A DNA stretch of 64,000 nucleotides from Rhizobium tumorigenes (GCF_003240565.2 NZ_CP117256.1:558001-622000), one strand, 5' to 3'. Numbered from the stretch's first letter, positions 1 through 8,852 are shown. Program-made: numbers and translations. Notes: a model not told the origin generated them from the letters alone.

Positions 1-1583
1 TGTTCGGCCGCCATGCCCGCCAGGTAGCAAACCAGTTCGTCCAGATAGTCGCTGCGCGTCCAGATCTTCATCCCAGGCTGCTGGAAGCCGGTTCTGCCGA
101 ACGACCCGACCCCGGCTCCGTACTTGGCGTCTTCGATCTCGACGGCAAGCAGCTCTTGGCCGACGAGCACGCCGACGATGGCATGGCCCAACTCGTGGAC
201 GGCCAGACGGTCGAGCATCTCGGCGGGCACAGGCACACGCTCCGGAAGCAAGGCTTCGACGTCGGACGCACAGACCGGCCGCCTGGCAAGCCTGGCGACG
301 CGCCGCGCGTCCCGTGCGAGCTTCTCGATTTGCGCGCCGCTCCAGCCGACGGTCGCTACCTCGAAGCCGCCGTCGGCGAACTTAAGGTTTTCGATACCGA
401 TGTGGCCGCAAAGGACGTGGAGGCGCGCCTCGCCGTCAAGCGGCGGGATGACAAGATGGGTTTCAAGGCGGCCGGGTCGCAGCAAGCCGGGATCGATGCG
501 GTCAGGATAATTGGTGGCACCGACGACGACCACGCCTTCATGTCCGATCGCGCCGTCGAGCAACTCGAGCAGGCCGTTGATGACCTGCCGCGCGTAGTTT
601 GAGTTCTGGCCGTCGTCGTCGTCGCGGCTCCCAAGCGAGTCGAACTCGTCGAGAAACAGGATCGACGGCGTCTGTCGCATCGCCTCTTCGAAGCTTCCCC
701 GCATTGCCTTCAGCAGGTCGCCCAGATGACCCATAGCCTGCCACTTGGCAGCGGAGGCCGTCACGAGCGCTGCACCGCAGCTGGCGGCCAGCATGGAGGC
801 GTAGGACGTCTTCCCGGAACCGGGCGGCCCCACAAGCAGCGCGCCTCGGTCGACGTCGGTCCACGAGAGCGTACCGGCAGACCATGCCTTGAGGTCTTCG
901 GCGACGCGAAGACCCCAGTCCTTCGCCTCCCCATAACCCACGGCTTCTTCAAGGCATCGCCTGGCGGAGACAGGTGCGGAGGCTACGGCAGCCGCCTCGT
1001 GCTTTTCCTCGACAGCCAGTTCCGCCGCCAGGGTCTTCAGACGCCGCAGGCCGTTCGCCAGCGGTCTGCGGCTGCGGAAGGCGAGCTTCACATTATAGAA
1101 CGAGCAGCCACAGAGAAATCCGGCGTCCGCTTCCGTCATGCCGGAAAGCCCCGTGACTTCGGCGGCGGCCAGATAATGTCCGGGAAGCGGAGGTTCGATT
1201 TCCGCGACCAGATCGGCGGCCATCAAGACCTGGCCCGGGATATCCCCGCCTCCGGTGTGCAGGACAATGGTCCGCCGCATGTACCTCAGGGTCTGCGCGC
1301 GCCGGATATTGACGGCGTCGGCAAAGTCGCCGAATGCCTCGACGCCTTCGTTGTTTTCTTCGCTGAAGTCGTTGATCGATCGTTTGCGCTGAAGCCGGAG
1401 CAGGTACTCGGCCGCCGTCTGATAGACATCGAGGTCTTCGGGACTCTCAACTCTGAGCACGGCGACGAACGACACCGCCGGCCTGTGCACGAAGGGCCGC
1501 AAGGCCCGGGCCAGTCCGTAGACGGCTACGTGCAGAGTGACGGATTTGTGCTTGAGGGCTTTCTCGAAACGGAAGTTGTGCAT
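1..1583 (-). CDS. AAA+ ATPase with M41-like (FtsH-type) zinc peptidase part, C-terminus outside window
   Basis: The frame is open from an ATG at 1583 to the left edge, so the gene is partial at its C-terminus. After about 240 residues of unrecognised N-terminal sequence comes an AAA module: Walker A GPPGSGKTS, Walker B ILFLDEFD, a sensor-like VVGATNYPDRIDP stretch and an arginine-finger-like LLRPGRLE. This is followed by LAVHELGHAIVG, an HExxH zinc site in the position where FtsH carries its M41 peptidase. No N-terminal transmembrane pair is apparent, unlike true FtsH, so a soluble ATP-dependent protease is inferred. It is followed on the right by a TnsA-fold gene read in the same direction, 55 bp upstream of this start. 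The substrate is unknown. Confidence 0.8.
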   Translation of the reverse strand, partial: MHNFRFEKALKHKSVTLHVAVYGLARALRPFVHRPAVSFVAVLRVESPEDLDVYQTAAEYLLRLQRKRSINDFSEENNEGVEAFGDFADAVNIRRAQTLRYMRRTIVLHTGGGDIPGQVLMAADLVAEIEPPLPGHYLAAAEVTGLSGMTEADAGFLCGCSFYNVKLAFRSRRPLANGLRRLKTLAAELAVEEKHEAAAVASAPVSARRCLEEAVGYGEAKDWGLRVAEDLKAWSAGTLSWTDVDRGALLVGPPGSGKTSYASMLAASCGAALVTASAAKWQAMGHLGDLLKAMRGSFEEAMRQTPSILFLDEFDSLGSRDDDDGQNSNYARQVINGLLELLDGAIGHEGVVVVGATNYPDRIDPGLLRPGRLETHLVIPPLDGEARLHVLCGHIGIENLKFADGGFEVATVGWSGAQIEKLARDARRVARLARRPVCASDVEALLPERVPVPAEMLDRLAVHELGHAIVGVLVGQELLAVEIEDAKYGAGVGSFGRTGFQQPGMKIWTRSDYLDELVCYLAGMAAE

Positions 1584-1637
1584 GGTGGCCTCGCAGGGAA
1601 ATGTCGGAATGGGTCGACCGGGCGGCAGAGTGCCGCG

Positions 1638-2255
1638 TCAGCCCCCTATCGAACGCACCTGCGTGGACGGCCCAATCAGACCGGCGTCCAGATCGATTTC
1701 GATGAACCCGTTGAGGATGAGGGAGCTGAGGCCGGCCATGGGCCTGATCTCCTGAAATGCCTGCAGGCATTCCGAGACGGTCATCGACCCGAGTTCTTCC
1801 AGAGCCGCCAGCAGACGGATGCGGTCGCCGAGCGTGACTGTGTAGTTCCCGTATCGAAGGAGGTCCTTCGCGTTACGGAGGCGATACCCCGATCGAAGTT
1901 CAGCGTCGCTCATTACCGAATAGGGTCTGCCGGTCTTGGCTAGGACTGCCCGGGAAACGTCGTCGGCCTTCACGTCCCCTCGGTCGGGAGCGTCGAGGAA
2001 AGATCGGCCGCCGTGGGTGTCGACGAGCGCGAAGTCCGGAATATGGCGATGGCCGTCGACATCGAAGGCCTCCGGCGTGCATACCCAGCTATGGACCGCC
2101 GGATCGACGTCGAGCAGGCAGGCTACGTCACGAGCCGTCTGCGAGCGGAAAAGGCGCGGGCCATCGCAACGGATGGTGGCGGCCGGATAGAAACTCTGTC
2201 TGGAAGCTTTTGCCTTGGCGGCGGAAGCGCTGATCGCTTCGGACATCATGCCCAT
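1638..2255 (-). CDS. TnsA-fold endonuclease-like protein, catalytic set incomplete
   Basis: 205 residues. The middle has the layout of the TnsA N-terminal nuclease fold: a helix ending in LLDVDPAVHSW, then a strand pair ending in HIPDFALVD, then RSFLDAPD. The PDF aspartate is present, but the position where TnsA has its E/Q-x-K strand reads FLDA, and the early Glu is not obvious, so nuclease activity is doubtful. The C-terminal half (about residues 120-205) is helical and may be the winged-helix part. It sits directly upstream of the AAA/M41 gene in the same direction, suggesting one operon. It is distinct from the tnsA in the tns operon at 37 kb. It could be cargo, or a leftover of a second Tn7-like element. 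Confidence 0.5.
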   Translation of the reverse strand: MGMMSEAISASAAKAKASRQSFYPAATIRCDGPRLFRSQTARDVACLLDVDPAVHSWVCTPEAFDVDGHRHIPDFALVDTHGGRSFLDAPDRGDVKADDVSRAVLAKTGRPYSVMSDAELRSGYRLRNAKDLLRYGNYTVTLGDRIRLLAALEELGSMTVSECLQAFQEIRPMAGLSSLILNGFIEIDLDAGLIGPSTQVRSIGG

Positions 2256-2581
2256 TTGACAACCTCACTCGATACATACGGTTGATCGCTCGCCGCATCA
2301 AGCGGCGGTGGCGGTCAGCCTATTCGTATCAGGTGGATGTCGAGGATTTTGAACATTCGGAACAAATAGAGAACTATTTGTCTCCCGGCAAGAGCCTTAT
2401 CTCGCCTTTTTTAGACGGGTCTGGTGGCGGGGCTGACCCCACACAAAACACTCAGCAGTTCCTTCCTGACGCTGGCTCGTTCCAACCAGCGGTTATCGCC
2501 TTCACTCGGTCGGCCTCCCGGGTGGGATTTCGACGGTCGCTCGTCGAGGATCGGCACGGCGCTCAGCGGGTTTCTAAAGCG
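2256..2581. other. Intergenic stretch, no gene seen
   Basis: No ORF with recognisable coding content. It presumably holds the promoter of the minus-strand TnsA-like and AAA/M41 genes. No clear repeat or terminator was seen. Confidence 0.4.
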
Positions 2582-3042
2582 TCATCCTGGAAAGGCGCAT
2601 GGCAGCCCGAACCGATCTGCGGGAAGCTCCTTTCGCGGATGGGCGGACGTGCCGAGGTGATGGCAGAAGTGGTGTCCCAGCTCTTGACCGAGGATCATCA
2701 TCGCGCCGTCGTACCGACCTTCGGCGACAGCTCCCTGTCGTAGACGACGATCTTGTTGCCGTTTTGGACGGTGACGATGGCGTTTCCGCCGAGGGAAGCG
2801 TTCATCGGGTAGATATCGCACCCCTTCTCCGCCGTCAGTCCCATGGCGTCGCACACGTCGAACAGCATGTAGGAATAGTCCTCGAAGGCCGGCACCGCGA
2901 AGACGTCCTGTTTGCTGACGGGCACATGCAACCCCGGGCTTCCCTCTCCGAGGTGAAGCATGACGCCGTCTTTCGCAAGAGCGGCCCCCTGGAACACGCA
3001 GAGCCATGCTGACAGAAGCATCGAGATCGCGGCTTTCTTCAC
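2582..3042 (-). pseudogene. Decayed secreted M48-like metallopeptidase
   Basis: A GTG at 3042 opens a frame with a signal peptide (VKKAAISMLLSAWLC then FQGAALAKDG) and about 100 residues of mature protein up to VVYDRELSPK. In that frame a stop follows at about 2698. The family hallmark continues only in the next frame: GAMMILGQELGHHFCHHLG followed by HPRKELPADRF, a damaged version of the HExxH ... ExxxD motif pair of M48-type peptidases (Gln for the first motif His, Pro where Glu is expected). At least two indels must have occurred, and the 3' end is cut short. Read as a pseudogene of a periplasmic zinc peptidase. A working short N-terminal product is possible but unlikely. Confidence 0.65.
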
Positions 3043-3413
3043 CCTAGATATCACCAGTGTTTGCTGTCTTTGCTTAAACCAGCACGAGAGCATATGTTGG
3101 GCGACGTCCTATCCAGGTGACCGAGGTTGACTTCAGACGCAGCTTTGCTATCTATCCGGGCACTCAAGCTTCAAACTCTATGCAGGGCTTCCACATGCGC
3201 GTGATCCGGATAGCAATTTCGACGATGTGATCGGTTCGCCGATGCCTTTTCGACGTTCGCCTCCGACAATCACTCTGCAGGAGACCCAAACTATGCAAAG
3301 CGCCTTCTCCATCTCCCTGCTCATTCGCGGCTGACCTTGCCTGGTCTGGTCATCATACGAATGCGTTCATTCGCCATCGAAGCTGTGAAGCTCGTTGGCA
3401 GCAGGAGAATACC
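3043..3413. other. Intergenic stretch, no gene seen
   Basis: Lies between the divergent peptidase remnant and the phosphoesterase gene. Several direction changes of short ORFs, none convincing. No strong promoter consensus was recognised. Confidence 0.4.
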
Positions 3414-4187
3414 ATGAAACTCTGGGTCTTGTCCGACCTCCATCTCGAGCATGCTGCCATGCCGGACCTCGCGGTTCCCCACGCTGACATCTGCGTCGTG
3501 GCGGGCGACGTCATGACGAAGGGCGTTGTTCCGTCTCTCGAATGGCTGGACGCCAATATCGCGCCGCACATGCCCGTCGTTTTCTGTGCGGGCAACCACG
3601 AATTCTATCGCGCCTTCCTCCGTGAGAGCCTTTCCGACGCCCGCAGATGGCAAGGCAGCGGCCGCGTGTATTTCCTCGAAGACAGCTCCGTCACGCTGGA
3701 TGGCGTCACGTTCTGCGGCTCGACCCTGTGGACCGATTTCGACCTTCTCGGCGAGGACTGGTCGGACATCGCCCAGCGGACGGCCGCTGCCGACCTCAAC
3801 GATTACAGGATGGTGAAGTACGGCAAGCAGCCGTTCAAGCCGTTGTACCCGCTTCACACCTTCCAGAAGCACGTCGTCAGCCGACGGTTTTTGGAAGACT
3901 GCGTTCGTGAGCACGGCGACGGCAAGCTGGTGTTCGTGACCCACCACGCGCCAAGCTTTAGGTCGGTCGAGGATCGCTTTCGCAAGGACGTCCTGTCGGC
4001 GGCTTACGCTTCCGACATGGAATACTTGATGGGAGGCCCCGGCGGGCCCGAACTGTGGGTTCACGGCCATCTGCACAACACCTCGGATTACATGGTCGGG
4101 AGCACCAGGGTTGTTTCCAATCCCCGCGGCTATCCCCGAGAACCCAGCTATCAGGTATTCGATCAGACGTACGTCGTTGAGGTTTAA
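3414..4187 (+). CDS. Calcineurin-like metallophosphoesterase
   Basis: 257 residues with the full metal-binding set of the family: DLHLEH (D8, H10), VAGDV (D32), AGNHEFY (N61, H62), VTHHAPS and GHLHN near the C-terminus. It has no signal peptide, so it acts in the cytoplasm. The size and simple architecture fit the small stand-alone phosphoesterases with unknown natural substrate (nucleotide or phosphodiester hydrolysis is typical). ATG at 3414 is preceded by AGGAG about 8 bases upstream (gcaggagaatacc). It is transcribed alone and ends in a good intrinsic terminator. It carries no copy of the 16-bp regulon element found further right. Confidence 0.85.
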   Translation: MKLWVLSDLHLEHAAMPDLAVPHADICVVAGDVMTKGVVPSLEWLDANIAPHMPVVFCAGNHEFYRAFLRESLSDARRWQGSGRVYFLEDSSVTLDGVTFCGSTLWTDFDLLGEDWSDIAQRTAAADLNDYRMVKYGKQPFKPLYPLHTFQKHVVSRRFLEDCVREHGDGKLVFVTHHAPSFRSVEDRFRKDVLSAAYASDMEYLMGGPGGPELWVHGHLHNTSDYMVGSTRVVSNPRGYPREPSYQVFDQTYVVEV

Positions 4188-4196
4188 GCGAAGATG

Positions 4197-4219
4197 AGGC
4201 TTGCCGTTTCGGCAAGCCT
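4197..4219 (+). terminator. Rho-independent terminator of the phosphoesterase gene
   Basis: Perfect 10-bp stem AGGCTTGCCG / CGGCAAGCCT with a TTT loop and a short T run after it, 10 bp after the stop codon. Confidence 0.75.
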
Positions 4220-4297
4220 TTCAGAACTCTCACGACTATCGGCGACGGCACGCATAGACATGACGTGCCGCCGAAGACGTCCGACGGCGACGGGATT

Positions 4298-5326
4298 CTA
4301 GTCCACGACCGCCGCCTCCGGGAACAACCACCTGCCTTCGAGAACCTCTGCCTTCGGTCGATAGAGACGGACCATATAGTTCCAGCCCTTCATAACGGGC
4401 AGGCAATTGTCGATCTTGCCGTCACATCCGCCGAACTGGACATGCACCGAACGATCGGCGGCCTTCTTGGCCGTCACGCTGTTCAAGTTGTAGATGCCCA
4501 GCTTGTTCTTCTCGAAATAGCCCTTGGCGTTGTAGAGGCTGATTGACCAGAAGCCATCGACGGGAACGTCCTTGGCGGTCAGCTGGTAGACCGTGTGTCC
4601 GTCATTGTTCGGTGGCACCACGTTCAGGTAAAGCGCGTCCTTCTCGGGATTACCGCCCCATGCCGAGGCCGAGCCGATCAGTCTGCGAACAGGCTCGACG
4701 TCTTCCTTCCGACCGAACATCCGCTTCGTATCGGGAAGCGTGTCGGCGAGCGAGAGGAGCGCCTTGCGTACCTTGCTCTGGCTGGCCTGATCCCAATGGG
4801 GGACCTCGAAACCGCCGGGTCCACCCGGCTGGCTGACCGTTATGGCGTCCTGAAGCTTATGCACGGCTCCAAGATCGTTCGGATCGTTGGGATCGACAAG
4901 AGTACGAATGGCGACGACGTATCGGGTCCCGACGTTGTCCCTGGAAAGGACGTGGGGGCCTGCGTCGTAAGCCACCTCCTGTGTGTACTGGTCCTCGTTG
5001 ATGACCTGCATCGACCGGAACCGCTCGCCCGTCTCCGGCAGGGTGATCGTCACCGGACCCGCATCGAGATCGAAGACGGCGGCCGAATAGAGCGTGTCCC
5101 TGTTCAAGCGGATCACCGTCTGGTTCTCGATGGTCGCGGGCTCCCGGCGGTGCACGAATTTTCCGAGCCCGCCGTCCTTAACGATGTTGGCGAAGTAGAG
5201 ATCGCTTTCGGCCCGCGGAAAGTTATCCGCGGTCACGAGGTCGGCTTTGACGTCGGCTGCATGAGCGAGGGTCGTGCACGACAGCAGCGCGGATAGTGCA
5301 ATCAACTGAAGGACAGGTTTCAACAT
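4298..5326 (-). CDS. Secreted DUF1254/DUF1214 protein (short form)
   Basis: 342 residues with an N-terminal signal peptide ending in TTLAHA-AD. The N-terminal half matches DUF1254 (TADNFPRAESDLYFANIVKD, then VIRLNRDTLYSAAVFDLDAG, where family members have a xNRDTxYS motif). The C-terminal part matches DUF1214 (DGFWSISLYNAKGYFEKN; end near NYMVRLYRP and EGRWLFPE). Members of this family are periplasmic and have no settled biochemical role. It lies 99 bp downstream of a longer paralogue on the same strand, so the pair probably forms one operon under the element at 6829-6848. The N-terminal DUF1254 part is shorter than in its neighbour. Confidence 0.85.
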   Translation of the reverse strand: MLKPVLQLIALSALLSCTTLAHAADVKADLVTADNFPRAESDLYFANIVKDGGLGKFVHRREPATIENQTVIRLNRDTLYSAAVFDLDAGPVTITLPETGERFRSMQVINEDQYTQEVAYDAGPHVLSRDNVGTRYVVAIRTLVDPNDPNDLGAVHKLQDAITVSQPGGPGGFEVPHWDQASQSKVRKALLSLADTLPDTKRMFGRKEDVEPVRRLIGSASAWGGNPEKDALYLNVVPPNNDGHTVYQLTAKDVPVDGFWSISLYNAKGYFEKNKLGIYNLNSVTAKKAADRSVHVQFGGCDGKIDNCLPVMKGWNYMVRLYRPKAEVLEGRWLFPEAAVVD

Positions 5327-5425
5327 GGCTCTCGGTTCCTTTGTTATCCGCGCGGAAGGTTCGGCTCGCTTTTTCGGTGAGCTAGATACTTGAGTGCTCC
5401 GCCCCGTTGCGTTTGGGGCATCGCA

Positions 5426-6775
5426 TCAGTTCATCGGCGTCAGCGCCGGAAGCTTCCACTTCCCGTCGACCGCCGCCTTGTTCGGCCCGTAGATGCGGGC
5501 GACGAGGCTGTATTTTCCCTCCGGCGTCGGTAACCAGTTGGCCTCCTTATCCTTGCCCGGCGACGTATGTCCGAGATAGACCGTTAGCGACTTATCCTTG
5601 CCGTAGACGAGTCCCTTCGTCCGGTCGCCGATCGAGTAGCGGTCGATGGAATTGGCGTACAGAAGGCGGTCCGGGAGCGTGTAGAGCGTCAGTGACCAGA
5701 AGAACTTTGCGGGCGGTAGCTTTCCGGGCGCGAAGTGAAGCGTGCTGGGCTTCGAGCCGTCGCCGATGAAGCCGCCATACCAGGCTTCCTCAACCGAGTT
5801 GCCGAACAGCCCCTTTTCCGCTCCCATGGCGCGCGTCATGTAGTCGTTCTTTAGCAGCGCGCGCGAACCGAACAGGCCGTTGGAGCTGAGCGTCGTCTTG
5901 GCAACCTCCGCCATCTGCTTCTTGGCGTCGTCGACACCCAGGTCGATGGCGGCAAGAAGAGAAGGGTCGGTTTTCGACGCGTCCCATGGCAGTCCGGCGC
6001 TGATGCCGATCTTGGCGAACCTCGCCATCAGCGCCTTTTCCGAGGGAGCCGGCGGCTGGGCGAACTGAAGGAGAAAGTTGATGTAGCCGATGAAGTCATG
6101 GCTGGTTGCCTTGGTGGGGTTATAGGGCGGGAAGCTGACCGTCGGCGCTGGCTGTGGTGCTTGGGTCCCGGCAAATTTGCTCAGCGGTTGCAGACGGTAT
6201 TTCTCCTGGACCGCCTTCATGTTCTCGACGTCCGACGGGCCGTCCAGGGAGGTTCGCCCGAGAATGCCGACGATGTCGGTTTGCGCCTTGAAGACCTTCG
6301 TGATGCCCTTCGGTTTGTCGCCCTTCCAGCTCGGCCCGGCGATCAGGTAGTTGCCAGCCTCGAAGCCCGTGGACCGGACGCCGACATAGGCGAAGTTGTA
6401 GGTAAACAGGTCGATGAGCTGCATCACATAGTAACGGTTCTTCGGGACCTTCGGGACGCTCAGCACGATCGGTTCGGCACGCAAGTCCAGCCACGCCCAG
6501 GAATATGGCGTGTCGTTGTTAGGAGTAACGATGTCCTTGTTGTCCGGCGTGAAGGCCTGTGAATAGTTTCGGAAGGTGTTGAAGCCGCCGACATATTCTG
6601 GGGCGTCGGGCATGGTTGCCTGCTTGGACCAAGTGCCGTAGCTGGCGATGGGTGCGTAGGAGTAGACGTAAGCCTCTTTCGCGATAGACCGGGCTTCCTC
6701 CGGTGTCGTCTGGGCCAGCGACACCGTTGCCACGGCTAGCGACAGGCCAAATGCGATAGCAAAACTCCTGAACAT
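5426..6775 (-). CDS. Secreted DUF1254/DUF1214 protein (long form)
   Basis: 449 residues. The signal peptide is AIAFGLSLAVATVSLAQ. DUF1254 hallmarks: AYVYSYAPIASYGTW, ATMPDAPEYVGGFNTF, VTPNNDTPYSWAWLDLR and YYVMQLIDLFTYNFAYVG. DUF1214 hallmarks: FFWSLTLYTLPDRLLYANSIDRYSIGD and LGHTSPGKDKEANWLPTP, ending in LVARIYGP and GKWKLP. It is probably exported to the periplasm; function is unknown although homologues are widespread in Proteobacteria. The start codon is 54 bp from the minus-oriented arm of the inverted repeat at 6829-6872, which also drives the divergent esterase gene. The short paralogue follows downstream. Confidence 0.88.
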   Translation of the reverse strand: MFRSFAIAFGLSLAVATVSLAQTTPEEARSIAKEAYVYSYAPIASYGTWSKQATMPDAPEYVGGFNTFRNYSQAFTPDNKDIVTPNNDTPYSWAWLDLRAEPIVLSVPKVPKNRYYVMQLIDLFTYNFAYVGVRSTGFEAGNYLIAGPSWKGDKPKGITKVFKAQTDIVGILGRTSLDGPSDVENMKAVQEKYRLQPLSKFAGTQAPQPAPTVSFPPYNPTKATSHDFIGYINFLLQFAQPPAPSEKALMARFAKIGISAGLPWDASKTDPSLLAAIDLGVDDAKKQMAEVAKTTLSSNGLFGSRALLKNDYMTRAMGAEKGLFGNSVEEAWYGGFIGDGSKPSTLHFAPGKLPPAKFFWSLTLYTLPDRLLYANSIDRYSIGDRTKGLVYGKDKSLTVYLGHTSPGKDKEANWLPTPEGKYSLVARIYGPNKAAVDGKWKLPALTPMN

Positions 6776-6828
6776 TCCGCGCGCTCCTGTTTGCGCGTCG
6801 CAAGCTGCGACGTCGGAAGGTATGCCGC

Positions 6829-6872
6829 AAGTACGTTACGGTAAATCCGGTCGGATTTACCGTAACGTACTT
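6829..6872. promoter_or_regulatory. Bidirectional copy of the 16-bp regulon element (20-bp inverted repeat)
   Basis: Two facing copies of TTACCGTAACGTACTT, at 6829-6844 (minus) and 6857-6872 (plus), form a perfect 20-bp inverted repeat (AAGTACGTTACGGTAAATCC, spacer GGTC, then its complement). Each copy points to a gene start: 54 bp to the DUF1254 gene on the left and 49 bp to the esterase ATG at 6922 on the right. The fixed distance to start codons suggests promoter or activator sites. Confidence 0.75.
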
Positions 6873-6921
6873 CCCGCATTATGGGATGTTGCCTACGGTC
6901 TTTCTTATTGAAGGAGCGCCA

Positions 6922-8130
6922 ATGCGAAAGTCGATTTTGTCCGCCGTATTGTTCGTGCTGTCGAGCTGCGGACATCCCGTCGGCGTCATGACGCCGATAG
7001 CCCTCAGGTCAGCGGTTCCCGGTGCGTCAAAAGTCGATATGCTTGTCGCGACGACCAGGCAGCAGTCGGGGAACCCCGCAACCCTATTCAACGGCGAGCG
7101 CAGCCCGAAGCCGTACATGACCGATGTCGTCGTTTCGATCCCGCCCACGCGGTTGGCGGGAACCGTCCAATGGCCTCAGAAACTACCGCCGAACCCCGCG
7201 ACGGACTTCGCTGTCACCCGCGTCACGCAGATCGCTACCGTTCCCGAAGGACGCGCCTGGTTCCGAGCCCATATCGTCGGCGGTCATGCGCTCGTCTTCA
7301 TCCACGGATTCAACAATACCTACGAGGACTCCGTCTTTCGCCTCGCCCAGATCGTTCATGACAGCGGCATGCAGGCGACGCCGATCCTCTTCACCTGGCC
7401 CTCGCGCGCCAGCCTGTTCGGCTACGAGTATGACAAGGAAAGCACGAACTATTCGCGCACCGCGCTGGAACAGTCGCTGCGCGTGCTCGCCGCCGATCCC
7501 GAGGTCAAGGACATCACCATCCTCGCCCATTCGATGGGAACGTGGCTGGCGATGGAATCGCTGCGGCAGATGGGCATTCGCGACGGCCATGTGAATTCCA
7601 AAATCCACAACGTCATCCTTGCTTCTCCCGATATCGACATCCAGGTGTTCGCCAAGCAGTTCGTCGAGATGGGTTCGCCGAAGCCGAAGTTCACGATCTT
7701 CGTCTCGCAGGACGATCGCGCGCTGGCCGCCTCCAGTCTTATCACCGGACGCGTGGCGCGTCTTGGCGGCATCAACCCTGCGGCAGAGCCATACCGCACC
7801 AAGCTGGAGCAAGCCGGTATAACGGCGATCGACCTCACCAAGGTGAAAAGCAACGATAGCATGAACCACGGTAAATTTGCGGAGAGCCCCGCGATCGTTC
7901 AGCTCATCGGACAACGCCTGATGACCGGGCAACCACTGACCGATTCCAACGTCTCGCTCGGCGAAGGCGTCGCAGCGGTCGTCGGCGGCACCGTCAGGAC
8001 GGTCGGCGCGGTGGCGGAAACGGCGGCGAGCGCGCCGATCACGATGCTGCAGAAGCCGACGGTCCGCAAGGCGCAGGAGGTCGGCGACAGCCTCGAGAAC
8101 GACAAACAGTCGCAACCCCTTACCCAATAG
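6922..8130 (+). CDS. Lipoprotein alpha/beta hydrolase (DUF900 type)
   Basis: An ATG at 6922 behind AAGGAG is chosen over the earlier ATG at 6886, because it opens directly with a lipoprotein signal (MRKSILSAVLFVLSSCGHP, lipobox LSSC). The mature part has DUF900-type hydrolase motifs: ALVFIHGFNNTYEDSVFR (oxyanion HG), ITILAHSMGTWLAMESLR (nucleophile serine in AHSMG) and a late His in SMNHGKF. It is probably an esterase or lipase-like enzyme anchored in the envelope. The final 70 residues are an Ala/Gly/Val-rich extension. The next gene, a small membrane protein, starts 10 bp later, so the two are co-transcribed. The 16-bp element lies 49 bp before the start. Confidence 0.82.
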   Translation: MRKSILSAVLFVLSSCGHPVGVMTPIALRSAVPGASKVDMLVATTRQQSGNPATLFNGERSPKPYMTDVVVSIPPTRLAGTVQWPQKLPPNPATDFAVTRVTQIATVPEGRAWFRAHIVGGHALVFIHGFNNTYEDSVFRLAQIVHDSGMQATPILFTWPSRASLFGYEYDKESTNYSRTALEQSLRVLAADPEVKDITILAHSMGTWLAMESLRQMGIRDGHVNSKIHNVILASPDIDIQVFAKQFVEMGSPKPKFTIFVSQDDRALAASSLITGRVARLGGINPAAEPYRTKLEQAGITAIDLTKVKSNDSMNHGKFAESPAIVQLIGQRLMTGQPLTDSNVSLGEGVAAVVGGTVRTVGAVAETAASAPITMLQKPTVRKAQEVGDSLENDKQSQPLTQ

Positions 8131-8140
8131 GAGCAATGCA

Positions 8141-8680
8141 ATGTTGCGTTTCGACACGGCAACCGCGAAACTGAAGACGGACATGCGACAGTTCGCGATC
8201 CTGGCGGTCTACCTGTACATCTGCTTGAGCGCCATCATCCTCTACAAGATGACGATCGTCGGCGGTTCCGGCTTCTGGCCTTTCGGCTTGCCCGCACTGA
8301 AGGCTCTCCTGCTAGCCAAGTTCATCATGCTAGGCCACGCGATCAAGCTGGGGGACCGTTACAGCGAGCGTAGGCTGATTGCCGTAATCACGGTGAAGGT
8401 CGTACTGTACTTCGGGCTTCTGGTTCTGCTGTCCGTCGTCGAGGAAATCACCATGGCGGCCATCCATGGCGAGCCAGTCATGTCGGCGCTCCCCGGGATC
8501 GGCAATGGACGCTTGTTCCAGGTGCTGGCAACGAGCTTCATCATGGTGCTCGTGCTCATCCCCTACCTCGCCTCGCGGGAAATCGACGCGGCGATGGATG
8601 GCGGTCTATGGCGGACTTTGATGGAGCGCCGCACTGGCCGCAAAAGCCCTGGAAAGCCGAAAATAGGCCTAGTCCGCTAG
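8141..8680 (+). CDS. Four-helix inner-membrane protein of unknown function
   Basis: 179 residues, ATG preceded by TAGGAG. Hydrophobic segments are visible around FAILAVYLYICLSAIILYKM, the stretch from PALKALLLAKFIMLG, VITVKVVLYFGLLVLLSVV and FQVLATSFIMVLVLIPYLA, with a basic C-terminal tail. No family recognised. It is co-transcribed with the lipoprotein hydrolase (10 bp gap). The next transcription unit (sulfatase) begins with its own regulon element 4 bp after this stop codon. Confidence 0.7.
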   Translation: MLRFDTATAKLKTDMRQFAILAVYLYICLSAIILYKMTIVGGSGFWPFGLPALKALLLAKFIMLGHAIKLGDRYSERRLIAVITVKVVLYFGLLVLLSVVEEITMAAIHGEPVMSALPGIGNGRLFQVLATSFIMVLVLIPYLASREIDAAMDGGLWRTLMERRTGRKSPGKPKIGLVR

Positions 8681-8683
8681 ATC

Positions 8684-8725
8684 GAATTTACCCCATGTTA
8701 CGGTCCCTGTTACCGTAACGTACTT
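8684..8725 (+). promoter_or_regulatory. 16-bp regulon element upstream of the sulfatase
   Basis: Exact core TTACCGTAACGTACTT at 8710-8725, preceded by two further TTAC half-sites 12 and 22 bp upstream (starting near 8698 and 8688). The core is 128 bp before the chosen sulfatase start at 8853. Confidence 0.7.
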
Positions 8726-8852
8726 ACGTTTACGCCCTTTATTGAGAAAAGTTGCGCCGTCGGCTTCCGACAGTCTTTTCCCCGGCGGCTCCATGGCCGC
8801 CCAGCATGGAGAGCGCAATGTTGATTTGTCACTTTCTCGGAGGGTTGCCGTC

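Noticed and set aside
726..1943. 405-codon plus-strand ORF
   Set aside because: It is antisense to the AAA/M41 gene, whose frame holds clear Walker and HExxH motifs; the plus frame has no recognisable domain and reflects high GC.
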